NCBI RefSeq assembly: GCF_026342735.1
Contig: NZ_JAPEMM010000001.1
Location: forward strand, 3,968,001-4,032,000
DNA length: 64,000 bases
Reading direction: 5' to 3'
Source of the DNA: Streptomyces sp. NBC_00193
GTDB taxonomy: Bacteria > Actinomycetota > Actinomycetes > Streptomycetales > Streptomycetaceae
Shown here: positions 8,603 through 16,776 of the stretch, in pieces
Numbering within the stretch: position 1 is the stretch's first letter
Layout of the letters: each line of letters opens with the position of its first letter
The notes under the pieces: generated by a model
Databases searched by the model: none
Seen by the model: only the letters and a program-made list of their open reading frames with translations
Told to the model about the DNA's origin: nothing
Program-made: the position numbers and the translations under genes

Positions 8603-8624
8603 GGGCCCTCCGTGAGGAGGGCCC
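8603..8624 (-). terminator. Hairpin terminator of the leucine-catabolism operon
   Basis: A perfect 9-bp stem, GGGCCCTCC GTGA GGAGGGCCC, followed on the minus strand by a TTTATCGTTTT tract, lies 23 bp beyond the stop of the acyl-CoA dehydrogenase gene. Confidence 0.85.
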
Positions 8625-8646
8625 CGTACCGCACCACCACCTACCG

Positions 8647-9807
8647 TCAGCCCGAAAGCCCCAGCTCACGGGCGATCAGCATGCGCTGCACCTCGCTCGT
8701 GCCCTCGCCGATCTCCAGGATCTTGGAGTCGCGCCACATGCGGGCCACCGGGTACTCGTTCATGAACCCGTAGCCGCCGTGGATCTGCGTGGCGTCGCGC
8801 GCGTTGTCGACCGCCACCGTCGAGGAGTACAGCTTCGCGATGGCCGCCTCCTTCTTGAAGGGCTCCCCGGCCACGAGCCGGGAGGCCGCGTCGCGCCAGC
8901 CGATCCGCGCCATGTGGGCGCGCATCTCCATGTCCGCCAGCTTGAACTGGATGGCCTGGTTGTCGCCGATCGCCTTGCCGAAGGCGTGCCGCTCCTTGGC
9001 GTACTTCACCGACTCGTCCACGCAGCCCTGCGCCAGGCCCGTCGCGAGCGCCGAGATGGCCACGCGGCCCTCGTCGAGGATCCGCAGGAACTGGGCGTAG
9101 CCGCGGCCCTCCTCGCCGACCAGGTTGGCCAGCGGGACCCGTACGCCGTCGAAGGACAGCTCGCGGGTGTCCGAGGAGTTCCAGCCGACCTTGGAGTAGG
9201 GGGCGGCCACCGTGAAGCCCGGGGTCCCGGAGGGGACGATGATCGAGGAGATCTCGGGGCGTCCGTCGGCCTTGCGGCCCGTCACGGCGGTGACGGTGAC
9301 CAGACCGGTGATGTCCGTACCGGAGTTGGTGATGAAGCACTTGGAGCCGTTGATCACCCACTCGTCGCCGTCCCGGACGGCGGTCGTGCGCGTGCCGCCG
9401 GCGTCGCTGCCCGCGCCGGGCTCGGTCAGGCCGAAGGCGCCGAGGATCTCGCCGGAGCACATCCGCGGCAGCCACTGCTGCTTCTGCTCCTCGGTGCCGA
9501 AGAGGTACAGGGGCATCGCGCCGAGCGAGACGCCGGCCTCCAGGGTGATGGCGACCGAGGAGTCGACGCGGGCCAGCTCCTCCAGGGCGATGCCGAGGGC
9601 GAGGTAGTCGCCGCCCATGCCGCCGTACTCCTCCGGGAAGGGCAGGCCGAACAGGCCCATGCGGCCCATCTCGCGGACGATCTCGTACGGGAACTCGTGC
9701 CGCTCGTACAGGTCGCCGATCTTGGGCGCCACCACATCGTGCGCGAACGCCTCGACGGTGCGGCGGAGTTCCTCGTGCTCGGGGGTGAGCCGGTGGTCGA
9801 GGGCCAT
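8647..9807 (-). CDS. Acyl-CoA dehydrogenase, isovaleryl-CoA dehydrogenase type
   Basis: A 386-residue FAD-dependent acyl-CoA dehydrogenase: N-terminal helical domain, middle beta domain with AFGLTEPGAGSDAGG and KCFITNSG, and a C-terminal domain with DATQIHGGYGFMNEYPVARMWRD. It is the last gene of an operon with HMG-CoA lyase and a biotin carboxylase pair, so isovaleryl-CoA (leucine) oxidation is the likely reaction; citronellyl-CoA or other branched acyl-CoAs are alternatives. The ATG at 9807, just 8 bp after the lyase stop, fits the family N-terminus better than further upstream starts. Confidence 0.92.
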   Translation of the reverse strand: MALDHRLTPEHEELRRTVEAFAHDVVAPKIGDLYERHEFPYEIVREMGRMGLFGLPFPEEYGGMGGDYLALGIALEELARVDSSVAITLEAGVSLGAMPLYLFGTEEQKQQWLPRMCSGEILGAFGLTEPGAGSDAGGTRTTAVRDGDEWVINGSKCFITNSGTDITGLVTVTAVTGRKADGRPEISSIIVPSGTPGFTVAAPYSKVGWNSSDTRELSFDGVRVPLANLVGEEGRGYAQFLRILDEGRVAISALATGLAQGCVDESVKYAKERHAFGKAIGDNQAIQFKLADMEMRAHMARIGWRDAASRLVAGEPFKKEAAIAKLYSSTVAVDNARDATQIHGGYGFMNEYPVARMWRDSKILEIGEGTSEVQRMLIARELGLSG

Positions 9808-9815
9808 GGTCTTCG

Positions 9816-10748
9816 TTACTCCTTGTGGGAGAGGGCGCGGACGGTACGGGAGGGGCTGGGTCGCCCCAACTGCTCGGCCATCCACACGCTCGTGGCGGTG
9901 AGGGCGGCCAGGTCGACCCCGGTCTCGATGCCGAGGCCGTCGAGCATCCAGACGAGGTCCTCGGTCGCGAGATTGCCGGTGGCGCTCTTGGCGTACGGGC
10001 ATCCGCCGAGGCCGCCCGCGGAGGCGTCGACGGTGATCACGCCGTGCTGGAGCGCGGCGAGGGTGTTGGACAGGGCCTGGCCGTAGGTGTCGTGGAAGTG
10101 CACGCCGATCCGGTCGGTGCCCACGCCCTCCTCGTTGAGCGCGGAGAGGAGGGCCTGCACGTGACCCGGGGTGGCGACGCCGATGGTGTCGCCGAGGCTC
10201 AGCTCGTCACAGCCGAGGTCGAGGAGGGCCTTGGCGACGCCGACCACCTGGTGGACCGGGACCGGGCCCTCCCAGGGGTCGCCGAAGCACATGGAGAGGT
10301 AGCCGCGGACGTGCACCTTGTGGTCCTTGGCGCGGGCCACGACGGGCTCGAACATCGTGAGGGACCCGGCGACGGTGCGGTTGAGGTTGCGGGAGGCGAA
10401 GGTCTCGGTGGCGGAGCCGAACACGGCGATCCGGGTGGCCCCGAGGGCGAGCGCGCGGTCGAGGCCGGGCTCGTTGGGGACCAGGACCGGCAGCGCGGCC
10501 TGCACGTCGGCCAGGAGCGGGAACAGCTCGTCGGCGTCGGCCAGCTGGGGGACCCACCGGGGGTGCACGAAGCTGGTGGCCTCGATGGTGGTGAGACCGG
10601 CGGCGGCCAGCCGGTGCACGAACTCGGCCTTCACGTGGGTCGGGACGGTCGTCTTCTCGTTCTGCAGCCCGTCGCGGGCGCCCACCTCGTGGATCCGGAC
10701 CCGGGCCGGGAGGCCCTCGTACGGGAAGCTCATCGGAAGCCCGTTCAC
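9816..10748 (-). CDS. Hydroxymethylglutaryl-CoA lyase
   Basis: A 310-residue TIM-barrel protein of the DRE-TIM family: RIHEVGARDGLQNE near the N-terminus (metal-binding Asp), EATSFVHPRWVPQLADA, SLGDTIGVATP, HFHDTYGQALSN and the C-terminal catalytic-loop Cys in GGLGGCPYAKSATGN. It cleaves HMG-CoA to acetoacetate and acetyl-CoA, the final step of leucine breakdown. The GTG at 10748 overlaps the TGA of the carboxylase alpha gene (GTGA), a sign of coupled translation; an internal ATG at 10733 is an alternative start. Confidence 0.95.
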   Translation of the reverse strand: MNGLPMSFPYEGLPARVRIHEVGARDGLQNEKTTVPTHVKAEFVHRLAAAGLTTIEATSFVHPRWVPQLADADELFPLLADVQAALPVLVPNEPGLDRALALGATRIAVFGSATETFASRNLNRTVAGSLTMFEPVVARAKDHKVHVRGYLSMCFGDPWEGPVPVHQVVGVAKALLDLGCDELSLGDTIGVATPGHVQALLSALNEEGVGTDRIGVHFHDTYGQALSNTLAALQHGVITVDASAGGLGGCPYAKSATGNLATEDLVWMLDGLGIETGVDLAALTATSVWMAEQLGRPSPSRTVRALSHKE

Positions 10749-12772
10749 GCGTCCTTCTCCTCCTCGTCCGGGGTGACCACGGCCAGTACCTGGTCCATGG
10801 CGACCGTGGTGCCGGGGGTGACGTCGAGTTCGGTGACGGTGCCGGCGTGCGGGGCGGAGATGACGTGCTCCATCTTCATGGCCTCGACGACGAGCAGGCT
10901 CTGTCCGGCGGCCACCTTGTCGCCGACGGCGACCTTGACGACGGTGACGGTGCCGGGCATGGGGGCGGCGAGGGTGTCGGCGCCGCCGCGGCCCGCGCCG
11001 CGGAGGTTCGCTTCGACCGGGTCGTGCTTCTGCACGTGCCAGGAGTCGCCGTCGCGGCCGAGCCAGGTCCCCTCCGGGGAGGTGGCGTGGCTGAACCGGT
11101 GGGTGACCCCGTCGAGTTCGACCGTGAGGTGGTCGGGGGTGCGGTGCACGATCCGGCCCCGGGCCGGTGCGCCATCCGCGTCGCCGAGGAGGAGTTCCGT
11201 GTCCGGGCCCGTTCCGGCGGGGCGGGTGCGGACCGTGACCGGGTCCTGGCCCGGGAGGCGGAAGTGGTGGACCGCCCAGGCGGGGGTGCCGCCGAGGCGC
11301 CAGCCGTTGGCGGAGTCGAACGGGTCGACCCAGCCCCCGGCAGGGTTTCGGGAAGGGGCGGGGTGGGGGGAGGAAAGCAGTGCGGCCGCCGCGTACACCT
11401 CCGCAGGCACCCCGTCCGGGAGGAGCTGGGACAGGTCCCGCTCCACCAGCCCGGTGTCCAGGTCGCCCGACACCACGTCCGGGTGCGCGAGCAGGCGGCG
11501 CAGGAAGCCCGTGTTGGTCTGCACGCCCAGGATCACGGTGTCCGCGAGCGCACCCCGCAGCACCCGCAGGGCAGCCGCCCGGTCGGGACCGTAGGCGATG
11601 ACCTTCGACAGCATCGGGTCGTAGGTGGAGCCGGTGTCGACCCCCGCCGCGAGCCCGGAGTCCGTACGGACGGAGCCGCCGGACGGCTCCGACAGTGCCA
11701 GCACCATGCCGCCGGAGGGCAGGAACCCGCGCGCGGGGTCCTCCGCGCAGACGCGGGCCTCGATGGCGTGCCCGGTGAGGGTGACGTCCGCCTGGCCGAA
11801 GCCCAGCTCCGCGCCCGCCGCGACCCGGAGCTGCTGCTCCACCAGGTCCAGCCCGGTGATGAGTTCGGTCACCGGGTGCTCCACCTGGAGCCGGGTGTTC
11901 ATCTCCATGAAGAAGTACGAGGAGGGGTCCCCGCCCGGGACGATGAACTCCACCGTGCCCGCGCCGACGTATCCGCAGGACCGCGCCGCCTCCACCGCCG
12001 CCGCGCCCATCGAGGCCCGCAGCTCCGGCGTCAGCAGGACCGACGGCGCCTCCTCGATCACCTTCTGGTGGCGCCGCTGGAGCGAGCACTCGCGCTCCCC
12101 GAGGTGGACCACGTTCCCGTGGGCGTCCGCCAGCACCTGGATCTCGATGTGCCGGGGCCGGTCCACCCAGCGCTCCACGAGCAGGGTGTCGTCGCCGAAG
12201 GAGGACTTCGCCTCGCGCCGGGCCGCCGCGATCTCCTCGCCGAGCAGCGCGGAGTCCCGTACGAGCCGCATGCCCTTGCCGCCGCCGCCCGCGGAGGGCT
12301 TCAGCAGGACCGGCATGCCGATCTTCTCGGCGGCTGCGACCAGTTCGGCGTCGGACAGCCCGCTGCCCGAGGAACCGGGGACCACGGGCACGCCCGCCGC
12401 CTTGACGGTCTCCTTGGCGCGGATCTTGTCGCCCATCAGGGAGATCGCCGCGGCCGGCGGCCCGATGAAGGCCAGGCCCGCGTCCGCGCAGGCGGCCGCG
12501 AAGGCGGCGTTCTCCGCGAGGAAGCCGTAGCCGGGGTGGACGGCCTCGGCGCCCGTGCGGCGCGCCGCGTCGAGCAGCCGCTCCACCGACAGGTAGCTCT
12601 CGGCGGCCGCCGCCGGGCCGATGCGGACGGCCGTGTCGGCCTCCCGTACGTGCCGGGCGTCCGCGTCGGCGTCGCTGAAGACGGCCACGGAACGGATGCC
12701 GAGCTCCCGCAGCGTGCGGATGACGCGGACCGCGATCTCGCCCCGGTTGGCGACCAGAACAGTGCTGAACAT
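10745..12772 (-). CDS. Acyl-CoA carboxylase alpha (biotin) subunit, methylcrotonyl-CoA type
   Basis: A 675-residue protein: biotin carboxylase N-domain (VLVANRGEIAVRVIRT), ATP-grasp (KPSAGGGGKGMRLV about residue 160, EMNTRLQVEHPVTE about 290), a BT/linker region, and a biotinyl domain with VVEAMKMEHV (biotin Lys about residue 632). With the adjacent beta subunit it carboxylates 3-methylcrotonyl-CoA in leucine catabolism; propionyl/acetyl-CoA carboxylase is less likely given the HMG-CoA lyase partner. The start is ATG at 12772; GTG at 12787 would overlap the upstream gene. Spacing from the beta-subunit stop is 16 bp. Confidence 0.94.
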   Translation of the reverse strand: MFSTVLVANRGEIAVRVIRTLRELGIRSVAVFSDADADARHVREADTAVRIGPAAAAESYLSVERLLDAARRTGAEAVHPGYGFLAENAAFAAACADAGLAFIGPPAAAISLMGDKIRAKETVKAAGVPVVPGSSGSGLSDAELVAAAEKIGMPVLLKPSAGGGGKGMRLVRDSALLGEEIAAARREAKSSFGDDTLLVERWVDRPRHIEIQVLADAHGNVVHLGERECSLQRRHQKVIEEAPSVLLTPELRASMGAAAVEAARSCGYVGAGTVEFIVPGGDPSSYFFMEMNTRLQVEHPVTELITGLDLVEQQLRVAAGAELGFGQADVTLTGHAIEARVCAEDPARGFLPSGGMVLALSEPSGGSVRTDSGLAAGVDTGSTYDPMLSKVIAYGPDRAAALRVLRGALADTVILGVQTNTGFLRRLLAHPDVVSGDLDTGLVERDLSQLLPDGVPAEVYAAAALLSSPHPAPSRNPAGGWVDPFDSANGWRLGGTPAWAVHHFRLPGQDPVTVRTRPAGTGPDTELLLGDADGAPARGRIVHRTPDHLTVELDGVTHRFSHATSPEGTWLGRDGDSWHVQKHDPVEANLRGAGRGGADTLAAPMPGTVTVVKVAVGDKVAAGQSLLVVEAMKMEHVISAPHAGTVTELDVTPGTTVAMDQVLAVVTPDEEEKDA

Positions 12773-12788
12773 CAGTGAGGTCCTCACG

Positions 12789-14405
12789 TCACATACGGAA
12801 GATGCCGAAGCCCGAGTCGCTCAGGGGAGCGTTCGCGCACGCGGTCAGGGCCAGTCCCAGCACCTGCCGGGTCTCCATCGGGTCGATGACCCCGTCGTCC
12901 CACAGCCGCGCCGTGGCGTAGTAGGCGTTGCCCTGCTCCTCGTACTGGGCCCGGACCGGGGCCTTGAAGGCCTCCTCGTCCTCGGCGGGCCATTCCTGGC
13001 CCGCGCCCTCGATCTGGTCGCGCTTGACCGTGGCCAGGACGGAGGCCGCCTGCTCGCCGCCCATCACCGAGATCTTGGCGTTGGGCCACATCCACAGGAA
13101 GCGGGGGGAGTACGCCCGGCCGCACATCGAGTAGTTGCCCGCGCCGTACGAGCCGCCGACCACCACGGTGAGCTTGGGGACCCGGGTGCAGGCCACGGCC
13201 GTGACCATCTTGGCGCCGTGCTTGGCGATGCCGCCCGCTTCGTAGTCCCGGCCGACCATGAAGCCGGAGATGTTCTGGAGGAAGAGGAGCGGGATGCCGC
13301 GCTGGTCGCACAGCTCGATGAAGTGCGCGCCCTTCTGGGCCGATTCGGAGAACAGGATGCCGTTGTTGGCGACGATCCCGACCGGGTGTCCGTGGATCCG
13401 GGCGAAGCCGGTGACCAGGGTCTGTCCGAACTCCGCCTTGAACTCCTGGAAGCGGGAGCCGTCCACGATCCGGCCGATGATCTCGCGGGCGTCGTAGGGG
13501 GTGCGGGAGTCGACGGGGACCGCGCCGTACAGCCCGTACGGGTCGACCTTGGGCTCCTCGGGGGCCTCGACCGACCAGGGCAGGGCCTGGCGCTCGGGCA
13601 GGGTCGCCACGATGTTCCGTACGATCCGCAGCGCGTGGGCGTCGTCCTCCGCGAGGTGGTCGGTGACCCCGGAGATCCGGGAGTGGACCTCGCCGCCGCC
13701 CAGCTCCTCGGCCGTGACCACCTCGCCGGTGGCGGCCTTCACCAGCGGCGGGCCGCCGAGGAAGATCGTGCCCTGGCCGCGGACGATGACGGCCTCGTCG
13801 CTCATGGCCGGCACGTAGGCGCCGCCCGCCGTGCAGGAGCCGAGGACGGCGGCGATCTGCGGGATGCCGGCCCCCGACATGCGGGCCTGGTTGTAGAAGA
13901 TGCGGCCGAAGTGGTCCCGGTCGGGGAAGACCTCGTCCTGCATGGGGAGGAAGGCGCCGCCCGAGTCGACCAGGTAGAGGCAGGGGAGACGATTCTCCAG
14001 GGCCACTTCCTGGGCGCGCAGGTGCTTCTTCACGGTCATCGGGTAGTACGTGCCGCCCTTGACGGTGGCGTCGTTCGCGACGATGACGCACTCGCGGCCG
14101 CTGACCCGGCCGATGCCGGCGATCACCCCGGCGGCCGGGGCCGCACCCCCGTACATGCCCTCGGCGGCCAGCGGGGCCAGCTCCAGGAAGGGGGACCCGG
14201 GGTCGAGGAGGGCGTCCACGCGGTCGCGCGGCAGCAGCTTTCCGCGGGCCGTGTGCCGGGCGCGGGCCTTCTCGCCGCCGCCGAGCCGGGCCGCCTCCAG
14301 CCGGGCCCGCAGGCCCTCGGAGAGCTCGCGGTGGGCGGCCTCGTTGGCCCGCCAGGCGTCGGACGCCGGGTCGGCGGCGCTCGTCAGCACTGGTGCCTGC
14401 TGCAT
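12789..14405 (-). CDS. Acyl-CoA carboxylase beta (carboxyltransferase) subunit, methylcrotonyl-CoA type
   Basis: A 538-residue crotonase-fold carboxyltransferase with two halves: RGKLLPRDRVDALLDPGSPFLE, then YPMTVKKHLRAQEVA and LPCLYLVDSGGAFLP typical of MccB rather than PccB, then LLFLQNISGFMVGRDYEAGGIAKHGAKMV and YSMCGRAYSPRFLWMWPNAKISVMGGEQAA. It transfers carboxyl from biotin to 3-methylcrotonyl-CoA. It is the first gene of the operon. The ATG at 14405 has GGGAGC 7 nt upstream. Twin TetR-type operators lie between it and the divergent TetR gene. Confidence 0.94.
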   Translation of the reverse strand: MQQAPVLTSAADPASDAWRANEAAHRELSEGLRARLEAARLGGGEKARARHTARGKLLPRDRVDALLDPGSPFLELAPLAAEGMYGGAAPAAGVIAGIGRVSGRECVIVANDATVKGGTYYPMTVKKHLRAQEVALENRLPCLYLVDSGGAFLPMQDEVFPDRDHFGRIFYNQARMSGAGIPQIAAVLGSCTAGGAYVPAMSDEAVIVRGQGTIFLGGPPLVKAATGEVVTAEELGGGEVHSRISGVTDHLAEDDAHALRIVRNIVATLPERQALPWSVEAPEEPKVDPYGLYGAVPVDSRTPYDAREIIGRIVDGSRFQEFKAEFGQTLVTGFARIHGHPVGIVANNGILFSESAQKGAHFIELCDQRGIPLLFLQNISGFMVGRDYEAGGIAKHGAKMVTAVACTRVPKLTVVVGGSYGAGNYSMCGRAYSPRFLWMWPNAKISVMGGEQAASVLATVKRDQIEGAGQEWPAEDEEAFKAPVRAQYEEQGNAYYATARLWDDGVIDPMETRQVLGLALTACANAPLSDSGFGIFRM

Positions 14406-14444
14406 CGGTCGAGCTCCCTTGCTCGGTGCGCTCCGGTTCATTCG

Positions 14445-14491
14445 GTTAATGAGCGTTAACGCATGTGGGACTTAGGTTAACGACCGCTAAC
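14445..14491. promoter_or_regulatory. Twin TetR-type operators
   Basis: Two copies of the palindrome GTTAA-N6-TTAAC / GTTAA-N6-CTAAC lie at 14445-14460 and 14476-14491, 31 bp (three helical turns) centre to centre, between the carboxylase operon and the divergent TetR gene. The second overlaps a -35-like TTAACG (14478-14483), 17 bp from TAGAAT (14501-14506), the likely tetR promoter. Autorepression and operon repression are inferred. Confidence 0.75.
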
Positions 14492-14514
14492 GGCCCTGTC
14501 TAGAATGGATTCCC

Positions 14515-15093
14515 ATGAGCACCAGAGCGGCCGCCCCGACCCGGCGCGAGCAGATCCTCGGCGAGGCGGCGCGCCTCTTCGCCGAGCGCGGTTTCCACGG
14601 CGTGGGCGTGGACGAGATAGGGGCCGCGGTGGGCATCAGCGGCCCCGGCCTCTACCGGCATTTCGCCGGCAAGGACGCGATGCTCGCCGAGCTGCTCGTC
14701 GGCATCAGCGAACGGCTGCTCACGGGCGGCCGGCGCCGGGTGGAGGAGGCGGCCGGCGACCCGTCCGGAGTACTGGCCTCCCTCATCGACGGCCACATCG
14801 ACTTCGCGCTCGACGACCGGGCGCTGATCACCCTCCACGACCGGGAGCTGGACCGGCTGCGCGAGGCCGACCGCAAGCTCGTACGGCAGCTCCAGCGCAA
14901 GTACGTCGAGCTGTGGGTCGACGTCGTACGGGAGCTGCACCCCGAGGTGGGCGAGGCGGAGGTACGCGTCTCCGTGCACGCGGTCTTCGGCCTGCTCAAC
15001 TCCACCCCGCACCTGGCGGCCCTCGGCCGGGACGCCACGGAGTCCCTGCTGCGACGGCTCGCCAACGGGGCCTTCGGGGCGCTGTCGGGATGA
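14515..15093 (+). CDS. TetR-family regulator of the leucine-catabolism operon
   Basis: A 192-residue protein with a clear TetR HTH (about residues 10-58): REQILGEAARLFAERGFHGV and GPGLYRHFAGKDAMLAELL. The C-terminal ligand domain is helical and ends in a typical SACE_7040-like region. It is divergent from the carboxylase/HMG-CoA lyase operon across 109 bp containing two operators. It probably senses a branched-chain acyl-CoA. The TAGAAT box ends only 8 nt before the ATG, so the message is leaderless or nearly so; GGATTCCC gives no good ribosome site. Confidence 0.9.
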   Translation: MSTRAAAPTRREQILGEAARLFAERGFHGVGVDEIGAAVGISGPGLYRHFAGKDAMLAELLVGISERLLTGGRRRVEEAAGDPSGVLASLIDGHIDFALDDRALITLHDRELDRLREADRKLVRQLQRKYVELWVDVVRELHPEVGEAEVRVSVHAVFGLLNSTPHLAALGRDATESLLRRLANGAFGALSG

Positions 15094-15167
15094 GGCGGGG
15101 CGGCCGCGGTGTCCGGGGGGCGGGATGGAAGGGACGGCTCCGGGCGCGCGGCGGCAGAATGGGCCGC

Positions 15168-15965
15168 ATGCCGAAGCCGATAGAGACGCCTGTCCCCAGC
15201 CGAGCCGAACTCATCGACCACCTGGTCCGCACGCGGATCGCGGGAGACGTCGCCACCCCGCGCGACAACAACCTCTCCCACTACCGCAAGCTCGCCAACG
15301 GCGACCGCCACTACTGGCTGGGCCTGGAGCTGGGCGACCGCTGGACGGACGAGCAGGACGTGCTCGCGGTGATGGCGGAGCGCTGCGGTGTCGTGGACGA
15401 CCCCGCGCACCGCGTCGGCCAGGACACCATCGACCCCGAGCTCACCGTCGCCGCCCTGGACCGGATGGCGGCGCGGCTGCGCAAGGCCGCGCTCGACCGG
15501 CAGAGCGTGCTGCTGGCCACGGGGCACCCGGGCGGGCTGCTGGACGTGCACCGGGCCACGGCCGATGCGCTGCGCTCCGCGGGCTGCGAGATCGTGGTGA
15601 TCCCGCCGGGGCTCGTCGCCGACGAGGGCTCGGTGTGGCAGTTCGCGGACGTCGCGGTCCTGGAGCGGGGCGCGACGCTGTGGCACACGCACTCCCCGGA
15701 GCCGATGGCGGCGATCCTGGACGCGCTGGCGGCCCACGGCCGCCCCCAGCCCGACCTGGTCGTCGCCGACCACGGCTGGGCGGGCTGCGCGGCGCAGCGC
15801 GGGCTGGACGCGGTGGGCTACGCCGACTGCAACGACCCGGCGCTGTTCCTGGGCGAGGCCGAGGGCACGCTCCAGGTGGCGGTGCCGCTGGACGACCACG
15901 TCCGTGACCCCCGCTTCTACGACCCGATGGTCGCGTACCTCCTCGCGGCGGCGGGCCTCCTCTAG
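15168..15965 (+). CDS. Phosphatase-like (HAD-type annotated) protein of unknown substrate
   Basis: A 265-residue soluble protein matching a conserved Streptomyces family usually labelled phosphatase: DNNLSHYRKLANGDRHYWLGLELGDRW, LLATGHPGGLLDVHRATADALR, VVADHGWAGCAAQRG and a final CNDPALFLGEAEG. No canonical DxDxT HAD motif is visible, so the label is tentative. ATGs at 15159 and 15168 are both possible; MPKPIETPVPSRAELIDHL looks the better N-terminus. It lies 74 bp after the TetR gene and may be co-transcribed, but no role in leucine catabolism is evident. Confidence 0.6.
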   Translation: MPKPIETPVPSRAELIDHLVRTRIAGDVATPRDNNLSHYRKLANGDRHYWLGLELGDRWTDEQDVLAVMAERCGVVDDPAHRVGQDTIDPELTVAALDRMAARLRKAALDRQSVLLATGHPGGLLDVHRATADALRSAGCEIVVIPPGLVADEGSVWQFADVAVLERGATLWHTHSPEPMAAILDALAAHGRPQPDLVVADHGWAGCAAQRGLDAVGYADCNDPALFLGEAEGTLQVAVPLDDHVRDPRFYDPMVAYLLAAAGLL

Positions 15966-16090
15966 CCACCTCACGCGGGGGCCCGGCCCGGGCGCCTCAC
16001 GCGGGGGGCGGGGCCCCGGGCACGCCGCTGCGCGGCGCCGAGTCCCCTCCCCGCCCTTCGCCCGTTCCCCGGGGCCCCGCCCCGGACCCG

Positions 16091-16348
16091 CTGCCAGGTG
16101 CGGCGCCGTTCCGGGGGCCAGCCCCCGTGCCCCCGCGCCTCAAACGCCGGCGGGGCTGGATTGGGCCAGGGCCCATTTGCCGGGTGCGGCGCCGTTGCGG
16201 GGGCCAGCCCCCGTGCCCCCGCGCCTCAAACGCCGGCGGGGCTGGATTGGGCCGGGACCCGTTTGCCGGGTGCGGCGCCGTTGCGGGGGCCAGCCCCCGT
16301 GCCCCCGCGCCTCAGGGGCCGGCGGGGCTGGATTGTGCCGGGACCCCC
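16091..16348. repeat. Three tandem 86-bp intergenic repeats
   Basis: Units begin at 16091, 16177 and 16263 with an exact 86-bp period (GTGCGGCGCCGTT occurs at 16098, 16184 and 16270). Each unit holds two hairpins, GGGGGCCAGCCCCC and CGCCTCAAACGCCGGCGGGG. The period is not a multiple of three and no ribosome site precedes the open frames across it, so it is non-coding. The unit resembles GC-rich palindromes scattered between Streptomyces genes. Confidence 0.8.
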
Positions 16349-16380
16349 GTGGGGCTGGATTGGGCCGGCGCTGGGTCTTT

Positions 16381-16503
16381 TCAGCCGTCCGGCGTTTGAG
16401 GACCGGGGTCTGGGGCGGAGCCCCAGGGGGGCCGGGCGCAGCCCGGGACCCTCGCTTCAGCCCGTCCGGCGCTTGAGGACCGGGGTCCGGGCAGCGCCCG
16501 GGG
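16381..16503. repeat. Two copies of a dispersed Streptomyces intergenic repeat
   Basis: CAGCCGTCCGGCGTTTGAGG (from 16382) and CAGCCCGTCCGGCGCTTGAG (from 16458) each continue into GACCGGGGTC and a GC hairpin. The core GGCGTTTGAGG is the reverse complement of the CCTCAAACGCC in the 86-bp units, so this 0.5-kb stretch is built of inverted and direct copies of one repeat family. No gene is seen between 15966 and 16776. Confidence 0.65.
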
Positions 16504-16607
16504 AACGGTGGAAGGGCGGGTAGGGGACTTCGCCCCGCAGGGCCGAACCGCCCGCAGCCGCCCATCGGGCCCGGGGGCGAACGGGAAGTATCAAGATCGG
16601 CCATCTC

Positions 16608-16776
16608 CGTCAAGCCCCGAATGTGAGTGGCGTGACGCGATTCCCGTCATCGGGTTTATTTGAAGTACGCCCTCACCGGGAAACACCGGAAGAAATAAGA
16701 GGGCAGGGAATCGCCCCGGACCCTTTCCCCGGAAATGATTCTCGGACCCCCCTTCTTTTCCGAATGGAGAACGGCC
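16608..16776 (+). promoter_or_regulatory. Conserved 5' leader, copy 1, of the secreted CxGxC gene
   Basis: Begins CGTCAAGCCCCGAATG. Inverted CGTCA/TGACG elements flank GAATGTGAGTGG. GTGACG (16632-16637) and TTTATT (16655-16660) are 17 bp apart and could be -35/-10; the spacer holds a CCCG/CGGG mini-hairpin. The downstream RNA can pair GCCCTC (16669-16674) with GAGGGC (16699-16704). GAATGGAGA supplies the ribosome site. The same block precedes all four near-identical genes. Confidence 0.7.

Noticed and set aside
9816..12089. Very long minus-strand frame extending the HMG-CoA lyase upstream
   Set aside because: The upstream part lies out of frame over the carboxylase alpha gene; the lyase homology starts near 10748.
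16091..16503. Possible CRISPR array
   Set aside because: Repeats are contiguous 86-bp units without unique spacers, and no cas genes are present.
15904..16523. Open frames across the 86-bp repeats
   Set aside because: Repeat period is not a multiple of three, composition is Pro/Arg/Gly filler, no ribosome site.
16660..16698. Conserved 12-codon upstream frame (LKYALTGKHRKK) in the CxGxC leader
   Set aside because: The stop is present only in copies 1 and 2; in copies 3 and 4 the frame runs on past the main start, so an RNA hairpin explains the conservation better.
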